From JABDGC01 sp964449835 (lineage in GTDB: Bacteria; Pseudomonadota; Gammaproteobacteria; DSM-16500), in contig CAYVBZ010000038.1 of NCBI GenBank assembly GCA_964449835.1, forward strand, positions 1 to 21,076: a stretch of DNA of 21,076 bases. Direction: 5' to 3'. Below are positions 16,067-21,076 of this stretch, piece by piece. Under the pieces are notes generated by a model. The model worked only from the letters and a program-made list of their open reading frames with translations, was not told where the DNA came from and searched no databases. The first letter of the stretch is position 1; each line of letters opens with the position of its first letter. Made by a program: the position numbers and the translations under genes.

Positions 16067-17173
16067 GTGACCGCCCCCAATCACGACCTTATTTATTGGC
16101 TCGCGGCAACCCATTTGCTGACGGTAAAGCTTTCAAAACTCCATGCCTGGCTGGAAAGCCACGGGAATTTTCACACCCTCTTTTCCACTCCCTCCGACTC
16201 CCTAAAAGACCTGGGCTTCACCAGTAACGAGATCCAAGCCATCAAAAAGATCAATTGGGGCCCCCTAGAAACAGAGCAAAACTGGTATGAAAAAACCGGA
16301 ACCATCCTGACCTTAAAAGACCCTCATTACCCTGCCCTCTTAAAAGAACTTGCCGATCCCCCTTTAGTTTTGTATGTTATCGGCGATTTTAAGCTCTTGT
16401 CGGAACCGCAGCTCGGCATGGTTGGAACGCGCTATCCTTCCCCTTTAGGCAAGGCGGAGGCCAAGCGCTTTGCCGGCGCTTTAGCGGAGAAAGGGCTAGT
16501 GATTACCAGCGGTCTTGCAGTGGGTATTGATGGGACCTGTCACCAAAGCTGCCTGGATGCGGGCGGGAAAACGATCGCCGTGATTGGAACGGGATTGAAT
16601 CAAGTTTATCCACGCAACCATGGGCCTTTGGCTGAGAAAATCCAGCAAAACGGTGCGGTCATCTCAGAGTTTCCTTTGAACACCCCGCCTGTGGCCTGGA
16701 ATTTTCCACGCCGCAATCGGATTATCAGCGGACTGAGTCTTGGCATTTTGGTGGTGGAGGCTGCTTTACGCAGCGGTTCTCTGATTACGGCACGGTATGC
16801 CATGGAACAAAACCGGGAGGTTTTTGCCATCCCCGGCTCCATCCATCACCCCCTGGCCCGTGGCTGTCATCAACTGATCCGACAAGGTGCAAAACTGGTG
16901 GAATCGGTCGATGATATTTTGGAAGAATTGGATACTTTGACCGCTTTTGTGAAAGGAAAAACAAAGGAAAAGGCGGCTGTTTCACAGGTTGAAGCGCTGG
17001 ATGAAAGACATCGGGACCTGCTCCGCCAACTTGATTTTTCAGTGACCGCTTTTGATGCAATATTATTGCGCAGCGGATTGACGGCAAGGGAAGTTTCCTC
17101 CATGCTGTTGTTATTGGAATTAAAAGAATATGTGCAAGCCGTTCCCGGCGGTTATCTGCGTTGTAAGGCATAA
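16067..17173 (+). CDS. dprA: DNA processing protein DprA (Smf)
   Basis: A 368-residue DprA/Smf protein, which binds incoming single-stranded DNA and loads RecA during natural transformation in the cytoplasm. An N-terminal helical region precedes the Rossmann-like DNA-binding domain (about 120-285). That domain contains GMVGTRYPS, ITSGLAVGIDGTCH, IAVIGTGLNQVYPRNH, FPRRNRIISGLS, VVEAALRSGSLITARYA and AIPGSI. A C-terminal winged-helix segment (about 310-365) has GLTAREVSSMLLLLELKEYVQAVPGGYLR. The start is GTG with a weak upstream GGA; no better in-frame start was seen nearby. It is followed by smg, the classic proteobacterial smf-smg pair. Presence of dprA alone does not prove competence. Confidence 0.95.
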   Translation: MTAPNHDLIYWLAATHLLTVKLSKLHAWLESHGNFHTLFSTPSDSLKDLGFTSNEIQAIKKINWGPLETEQNWYEKTGTILTLKDPHYPALLKELADPPLVLYVIGDFKLLSEPQLGMVGTRYPSPLGKAEAKRFAGALAEKGLVITSGLAVGIDGTCHQSCLDAGGKTIAVIGTGLNQVYPRNHGPLAEKIQQNGAVISEFPLNTPPVAWNFPRRNRIISGLSLGILVVEAALRSGSLITARYAMEQNREVFAIPGSIHHPLARGCHQLIRQGAKLVESVDDILEELDTLTAFVKGKTKEKAAVSQVEALDERHRDLLRQLDFSVTAFDAILLRSGLTAREVSSMLLLLELKEYVQAVPGGYLRCKA

Positions 17174-17194
17174 CAGAACTAAAAGAGAGCGCTT

Positions 17195-17662
17195 ATGTTT
17201 GATGTAGTCATGTTTCTGATTGAAAACTATACCGGCAATGGTATGAGTTTTATTACAGATAAGGAAGCGGTGTCGGCTGAATTAGAAAGAGTGGGTTTCC
17301 CTAAACTGGAAATTGACCGGGCTTTGGACTGGCTGGATGGTTTAGATCGTGTACAAAAAGCAGCCGAAGCAGGCCCTGGGTTGACGGGACAGGCCTTTCG
17401 CCATTATCTTCCCTACGAAGAGGAACACTTCGGTGTGGATGGTATTGGCTTCCTGGTCTACCTTGAGCAATTGGGTATTTTGGACGCAAGGACGCGCGAA
17501 GTGGTAATTGATCGGCTAATGGCTTTGGATAAGCATGAGGTAGATATTTCACGGATTCAATGGGTTGTCTTGGTTGCACTCTTTAATCAACCCGAGAAAA
17601 AACCCGTTTTGTCTATTCTTCAAGACCTGATCTTGTCAGATGCTTTTGGGCAATTGCACTAA
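17195..17662 (+). CDS. smg: Smg family protein (DUF494)
   Basis: A 155-residue protein closely matching E. coli Smg in length (157) and pattern: MFDVVMFLIENY at the start, ERVGFPKLEIDRALDWLDGL near 31-50, GFLVYLEQLGILDARTREVVIDRLMALD near 89-116, then IQWVVLVALFNQP, with a histidine at the very C-terminus. No enzymatic motif is visible and the biochemical role of the family is not established to my knowledge. It follows dprA by 21 bases with AAGAGAG as a plausible ribosome binding site, consistent with a dprA-smg operon, and precedes topA. Confidence 0.93.
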   Translation: MFDVVMFLIENYTGNGMSFITDKEAVSAELERVGFPKLEIDRALDWLDGLDRVQKAAEAGPGLTGQAFRHYLPYEEEHFGVDGIGFLVYLEQLGILDARTREVVIDRLMALDKHEVDISRIQWVVLVALFNQPEKKPVLSILQDLILSDAFGQLH

Positions 17663-17678
17663 GTCGCTAAATTTGGGC

Positions 17679-17684
17679 TATAAT
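17679..17684 (+). promoter_or_regulatory. Possible topA promoter -10 box
   Basis: A perfect TATAAT 17 bases after the smg stop and about 140 bases before topA. The best upstream candidate is TTGCAC at 17654-17659 with a long 19-base spacer, which is poor. A second AT-rich box TATATT lies at 17730-17735. I cannot tell which, if either, is used. Confidence 0.3.
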
Positions 17685-17788
17685 TTGCTTAATTGAAAGA
17701 TTTTGCATTTTATATGGTCAAATTTTCTCTATATTACTTGCGGAGTGAAAAGTTGAATCATACTCTTTAATTAGGAGCTGTGTTTGAT

Positions 17789-17824
17789 ATGGTTAGGAAT
17801 TTTACAATAGGGTCCCTAGCATGA
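17789..17824 (+). CDS. Possible 11-residue leader peptide overlapping the topA start
   Basis: An ATG at 17789 preceded by AGGAG (17773-17777, 11-base gap) opens an 11-codon frame, MVRNFTIGSLA. Its TGA stop overlaps the topA ATG as ATGA. The ribosome binding site looks better than topA's own (AGGG, 17809-17812, 7-base gap). It could couple translation into topA, or could be chance. No homolog is recognised. Confidence 0.25.
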   Translation: MVRNFTIGSLA

Positions 17825-20133
17825 CTAAACATCTAGTAATCGTTGAATCGCCCGCTAAAGCAAAAACAATTAAAAAATACTTGGGCCCCCAATTTGAAGT
17901 CATGGCCTCTTATGGCCATGTCCGTGATCTTTTGCCGAAAAAGGGCGCGGTGGACCCTGAGCATGATTTTGCCATGCGTTATGAGGTCATTGAAAAAAAC
18001 GCAAAGCATGTAGCGGCCATGGTTGCAGCCATGAAGAAAGCCGATGCCTTATATCTTGCGACCGATCCTGATCGCGAAGGCGAAGCTATTTCTTGGCATA
18101 TCTATAATATCTTGCACGATAAGAAAACCTTAGCCAAAAAACAAACCTTCCGCATTGTTTTCAACGAAATTACCCAATCCGCTATTAAAGCAGCCGTCTC
18201 CAAACCGCGAGAAATTTCAATGGACCTGGTCAATGCCCAACAGGCGCGCAGGGCCCTAGATTATCTGGTCGGCTTCAATTTATCTCCGCTTTTGTGGCGC
18301 AAGGTGCGCCGTGGTTTGTCGGCTGGCCGTGTGCAAAGCCCGGCTTTGCGTTTGATTGTCGAACGTGAAGAAGAAATTGAGCGTTTTGTCAGCCAAGAAT
18401 ATTGGGACCTGACGGCGGACCTGGAAGATAAAAAACAAGCCTTTAACGCCAAGCTCACCATTTATAATGGTGAAAAACAAGAACAGTTTTCGATTACCAA
18501 TACGGAACAAGCCGAGGCCGCGAAAGAAGCTTTAGTCCGTGCGGCGCAAGGGAGCTTGACTGTGGTGGCAGTCGAGAAGAAGCAACGCAAGCGCAATCCA
18601 GCAGCCCCCTTTATTACCTCCACCTTGCAACAGGAATCGGCGCGAAAATTGGGACTCAGCGCGGAACGCACCATGCGTATTGCCCAACAGTTATATGAAG
18701 GGATCGAAATTGATACCGGTTCTGTGGGCTTGATCTCTTACATGCGTACCGACTCCGTGAACTTGGCACAAGAGGCCATTCAGGAACTGCGTGCCTTTAT
18801 CGCTGAACGTTATGGCCAGGAAAATGTGCCGGAAGAAGTACGCCTTTATCGCACCAAGGCTAAAAACGCCCAGGAAGCGCATGAAGCAGTCCGTCCTACT
18901 TCAGTCCTGCGGACGCCGGAATCCATCAAAAAATATTTATCGCCGGAACAGTTCAAACTTTACGACTTAATTTGGAAGCGAACGGTCGCCTGCCAAATGA
19001 TTTCGGCCACAATCGATACGGTTGCGGTGGACCTGTGCTGCGGCAAAGCAGAAGATACAAAACGCAATGAATTCCGTGCCACCGGCTCTGTGATTGCAGA
19101 CCCCGGTTTTATACGGGTTTATCAAGAAGGCCAGGACGATAAGCAGGAAGACAGTGGGGAAGAACGTTTGCTGCCGCCGCTCGAAGAGGGCGACGTTGTG
19201 AAGTTGAACGCTATTCAGTGCAACCAGCATTTTACTGAACCGCCGCCACGCTACTCTGAAGCCACTTTGATTAAGGCTTTAGAAGAATGCGGCATTGGTC
19301 GTCCCTCTACCTATGCCAGCATTATTTCCACCTTGCAACGCCGTGAATATGCGCTTTTGGAAAATAAACGTTTTAAACCGACGGACGTTGGCCGGGTGGT
19401 GAATAAATTTTTGACGCAATATTTTACCCGCTATGTCGATTATAACTTTACGGCGCAACTAGAAGACGAGCTGGATGCCATTGCCCGCGGGGAAAAGGCC
19501 TGGGTCCCTTTGTTGCAAGAGTTTTGGGGCCCTTTCAAGCATCAAGTTGACGATATTACTGAAACCGTCAAACGCAAAGATGTAACTCAAGAAACCTTAG
19601 AAGAAAATTGTCCTCAATGCAGCAAGCCTTTGACAATTCGCTTGGGCAGACGGGACCGCTTCATTGGCTGTACAGGCTATCCTGAGTGTACTTATACCCG
19701 CAGCTTGAATAGCAGCAGTGAAGAAGGTGCGGCCCAGAGTGCGGCTGAAGCGGAAGAAGTGAAAGACCGCTCCTGTCCCGATTGCGGCAATGCCTTAAAT
19801 GTGAAACAAGGCCGTTATGGAAAGTTTATTGGTTGTTCGAACTATCCAAAATGCAGGCATGTTGAATCTCTGCAGAAAGCAACGGACACCGGTGTGGAAT
19901 GTCCTGAATGTCATCAAGGTAAAATGTTAAAAAGACGCTCCCGCCGCGGCAAAATCTTTTTCTCCTGCTCGCGTTATCCGGATTGCAAGTATGCTACCTG
20001 GAACGAACCGATTGCAGAAAGCTGTCCTAAATGCGCCTGGCCAATGCTGACCCTTAAAACCACCAAAAAACGGGGCACCGAACACGTCTGCCCCCGCCCC
20101 ACCTGTGGTTTTAGCAAACAAGTGGAACAATAG
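17821..20133 (+). CDS. topA: DNA topoisomerase I (type IA)
   Basis: A 770-residue enzyme that relaxes negative supercoils by a transient 5'-phosphotyrosine break of one strand. The N-terminal Toprim domain has Glu9 (VIVESPAKAKTI) and TDPDREGEAISWH (81-93). The core has VNAQQARRALDYLVG, LSAGRVQSPALRLIV, and the catalytic tyrosine Tyr307 in GLISYMRTDSVNL. The segment RYSEATLIKALEECGIGRPSTYA is also conserved. The C-terminus carries four zinc-ribbon modules with CxxC pairs starting at CPQC, CPDC, CPEC and CPKC, all apparently with complete cysteine sets. The length is shorter than E. coli TopA (865). It is probably essential housekeeping. Leader translation may influence it (see the small frame ending at its start). 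Confidence 0.97.
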   Translation: MTKHLVIVESPAKAKTIKKYLGPQFEVMASYGHVRDLLPKKGAVDPEHDFAMRYEVIEKNAKHVAAMVAAMKKADALYLATDPDREGEAISWHIYNILHDKKTLAKKQTFRIVFNEITQSAIKAAVSKPREISMDLVNAQQARRALDYLVGFNLSPLLWRKVRRGLSAGRVQSPALRLIVEREEEIERFVSQEYWDLTADLEDKKQAFNAKLTIYNGEKQEQFSITNTEQAEAAKEALVRAAQGSLTVVAVEKKQRKRNPAAPFITSTLQQESARKLGLSAERTMRIAQQLYEGIEIDTGSVGLISYMRTDSVNLAQEAIQELRAFIAERYGQENVPEEVRLYRTKAKNAQEAHEAVRPTSVLRTPESIKKYLSPEQFKLYDLIWKRTVACQMISATIDTVAVDLCCGKAEDTKRNEFRATGSVIADPGFIRVYQEGQDDKQEDSGEERLLPPLEEGDVVKLNAIQCNQHFTEPPPRYSEATLIKALEECGIGRPSTYASIISTLQRREYALLENKRFKPTDVGRVVNKFLTQYFTRYVDYNFTAQLEDELDAIARGEKAWVPLLQEFWGPFKHQVDDITETVKRKDVTQETLEENCPQCSKPLTIRLGRRDRFIGCTGYPECTYTRSLNSSSEEGAAQSAAEAEEVKDRSCPDCGNALNVKQGRYGKFIGCSNYPKCRHVESLQKATDTGVECPECHQGKMLKRRSRRGKIFFSCSRYPDCKYATWNEPIAESCPKCAWPMLTLKTTKKRGTEHVCPRPTCGFSKQVEQ

Positions 20134-20154
20134 GCCCCTAATAAAATCACAGCC

Positions 20155-20187
20155 AAAAAAAAGGGCGATACTTAAAAGTACCGCCCT
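20155..20187 (-). terminator. Intrinsic terminator of the minus-strand small RNA
   Basis: On the minus strand a stem of about 11-12 base pairs (AGGGCGGTACTT with AAGTATCGCCCT, meeting in a very small loop) is followed directly by eight T (complement of 20155-20162). One internal pair is G-U on the minus strand but would be A-C on the plus strand, and the plus strand has no T-run after the stem. The structure therefore works leftward, away from argS and toward topA. Confidence 0.85.
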
Positions 20188-20303
20188 AACATGCTCAACT
20201 CAGGTCTGGCAATCCATGCCAACAAATCCATCCTTGAACACACAAAACGAGGAGTGGTTGCATAAGTCCATTTTGCGAGAGGTAATCAGTCCGTGATTAC
20301 CAA
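20155..20303 (-). ncRNA. Candidate CsrA/RsmA-sequestering small RNA (CsrB/RsmY/RsmZ-like)
   Basis: About 149 bases on the minus strand between a -10-like box and an intrinsic terminator. The RNA would contain exactly five GGA triplets before the terminator stem, and every one fits the CsrA/RsmA site ANGGA: ACGGA, ATGGA, AAGGA, ATGGA, ATGGA. Their complements are at 20290-20292, 20267-20269, 20231-20233, 20227-20229 and 20213-20215. Two lie in near-identical hairpin loops: GGTAATCA/TGATTACC closing CGGAC (20281-20301), and GGCA/TGCC closing TGGAT (20208-20220). A third is in an imperfect hairpin at 20260-20276. Length, motif density, loop placement and the 3' terminator match known RsmY/RsmZ RNAs, which act by titrating the translational regulator. 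No open frame of note is present. Sequence homology to a named family is not claimed. Confidence 0.68.
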
Positions 20304-20308
20304 GGTCA

Positions 20309-20314
20309 AATATA
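20309..20314 (-). promoter_or_regulatory. Putative -10 box of the small RNA
   Basis: TATATT on the minus strand, one mismatch from consensus, six or seven bases before the proposed RNA start near 20303. No recognisable -35 box lies 16-18 bases upstream, as expected for an activator-dependent promoter such as those controlled by GacA/LetA. This is suggestive only. Confidence 0.45.
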
Positions 20315-20363
20315 TCAATTCGTGGGGTTAAAAGTGCAGGAGGAAAAGTTTTTAGAAATCGGG

Positions 20364-20396
20364 AAAAAAGGAGTTGAGCAGGCCCTTTGTTTTTTT
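20364..20396. terminator. Weak possible bidirectional terminator
   Basis: A short stem AAAGG/CCTTT (20367-20371 with 20384-20388) is flanked by A-rich sequence on the left and a T-run (20390-20396) on the right. It could end plus-strand read-through from topA, or minus-strand transcription before the small RNA. The stem is only five pairs with a 12-base loop. Confidence 0.25.
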
Positions 20397-20458
20397 ATTA
20401 AAATAATCATAAAGTTGCAGGCGAAACCCGTTAAGCCCGGATTTTTGACCAAGTAAAG

Positions 20459-20500
20459 TATGGCAAATGTCCTACAATTTTTATGGCAAATGTCCTACAA
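20459..20500. repeat. Two tandem 19-bp direct repeats
   Basis: TATGGCAAATGTCCTACAA occurs at 20459-20477 and again, without a mismatch, at 20482-20500, separated by four T. The 23-base period places both copies on roughly the same helix face. They lie about 160-195 bases upstream of the small RNA start and about 190-230 bases upstream of argS. They could be a paired operator or a remnant of a mobile-element end; nothing here decides. Confidence 0.85.
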
Positions 20501-20686
20501 GGTGGGGGGTTTGGCGTGGGTTTGAGCTCTTGAAAGAGGTTGGAATGGATGAATTCATCTTAGCAAAACTTTGACAGGGAGCAAAGAAAATTCGCTTGTT
20601 CCGCCGTCCCGCGGCAAAACAGACTTTTATAGCAAATTCCAAACAGACCCTATATCATCTCTCCAAGTCAATCAGGTTTGCGAGCC
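20501..20686. other. Intergenic sequence upstream of argS
   Basis: This holds no gene that I can support. A TTGACA at 20571-20576 is a perfect -35 box on the plus strand, but nothing like TATAAT follows at 16-18 bases. A perfect 12-base palindrome GATGAATTCATC is at 20548-20559. An AACAGAC heptamer occurs twice (20618-20624 and 20642-20648). TATATC near 20651 might serve as a -10 for argS. Confidence 0.4.
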
Positions 20687-21076
20687 ATGTCCAAGCAACA
20701 AATTGAAAATTTAATCCAGACTGCCTTACAGTCACTCAAATCCTCTTTAAACTTGCCAGGCCTTTTACCGAGGATTGTCATTGAAGCCCCGAAAGAGAAG
20801 CAACACGGCGATTTTTCCACGAATATTGCGCTGGTCTTAGCCAAAGCAGTGGGCCAAAACCCCCGGCAGTTGGCTGAAACCCTTATTAAAGCCCTGCCAG
20901 CTGCTTCTTTCCTAACCAAGGCAGAAGTCGCAGGTCCTGGCTTTATCAATTTCTTTTTAGCCCCCCATGCATTTTTTCAGGTCATTCCTGAAATCCTAGC
21001 GCTAAAGAGCAATTATGGCTTAAGTAAAAATAACCAAGGGAAGAGCATCCTCTTAGAGTTTGTTTCCTCCAACCCG
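20687..21076 (+). CDS. argS: Arginyl-tRNA synthetase, N-terminal part (cut by window edge)
   Basis: The first 130 codons of a class I aminoacyl-tRNA synthetase that attaches arginine to its tRNA in the cytoplasm. The N-terminal Add-1 domain is recognisable by EAPKEKQHGDFSTNIALVLAK (residues about 38-58) and VAGPGFINFFL (about 85-95). The visible end LLEFVSSNP leads into the family's SSNPTGPLHVGH active-site motif just beyond the window. The ATG at 20687 has a weak AGGT ribosome binding site nine bases upstream. Confidence 0.95.
   Translation, partial: MSKQQIENLIQTALQSLKSSLNLPGLLPRIVIEAPKEKQHGDFSTNIALVLAKAVGQNPRQLAETLIKALPAASFLTKAEVAGPGFINFFLAPHAFFQVIPEILALKSNYGLSKNNQGKSILLEFVSSNP

Noticed and set aside
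20162..20187. Hairpin read as the topA terminator
   Set aside because: On the plus strand the stem has an A-C mismatch and no following T-run, while the minus strand has a G-U pair and eight T. It belongs to the minus-strand transcript.
20548..20559. Palindrome GATGAATTCATC considered as an ArgR box upstream of argS
   Set aside because: ArgR boxes have about four AT-rich bases between the TGAAT and ATTCA halves. Here the halves are fused, so the site does not fit.
20668..20949. 93-codon minus-strand open frame over the argS start
   Set aside because: It is antisense to clear ArgS motifs and matches no family that I know.

Overview
The window looks like a chromosomal segment of a gammaproteobacterium of moderate GC content. 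The evidence is the dprA-smg-topA order, a proteobacterial-type gshA-gshB pair behind dsbD, a groES-groEL operon nearby, and a GacA/CsrA-style small RNA. The visible GroEL N-terminus resembles, from memory, that of Legionella HtpB, so a Legionellales-like lineage is possible, but one window cannot settle it. There are no tRNA or rRNA genes, CRISPR arrays, phage genes or complete insertion sequences.

Layout. (1) 1-527: groES and the start of groEL read leftward from a sigma70-like promoter overlapped by a CIRCE operator for the HrcA repressor. (2) 633-4692: a rightward operon dsbD-gshA-gshB, with each junction an ATGA stop/start overlap. It joins electron delivery to the periplasm with glutathione synthesis. 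(3) 15851 down to 4696: a leftward run of eight tightly packed or overlapping genes, about 11.2 kb, read as one operon. In transcription order these are REC-GGDEF-EAL, CheW, CheR-TPR, a second CheW, two tandem chemoreceptors, CheA with a C-terminal receiver, and CheB. There are no flagellar genes and no free-standing CheY. The gene set matches the Wsp (alternative cellular function) chemosensory pathway, with the diguanylate cyclase WspR replaced by a protein that has both cyclase and phosphodiesterase domains. (4) 16067-20133: rightward dprA, smg and topA. (5) 20134-20686: a 553-bp intergenic region holding a candidate CsrA-sequestering small RNA on the minus strand, plus two tandem 19-bp repeats. 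(6) 20687 to the end: the start of argS.

How it may work together (inference). The two membrane receptors sense a periplasmic or surface cue through CheW and CheA. CheR and CheB set adaptation. Phosphorylation of the REC-GGDEF-EAL protein changes cyclic-di-GMP. The small RNA would titrate CsrA/RsmA. The leader of the REC-GGDEF-EAL gene carries three closely spaced GGA triplets over its ribosome binding site, so CsrA could also control the same cyclic-di-GMP output. That link is a hypothesis.
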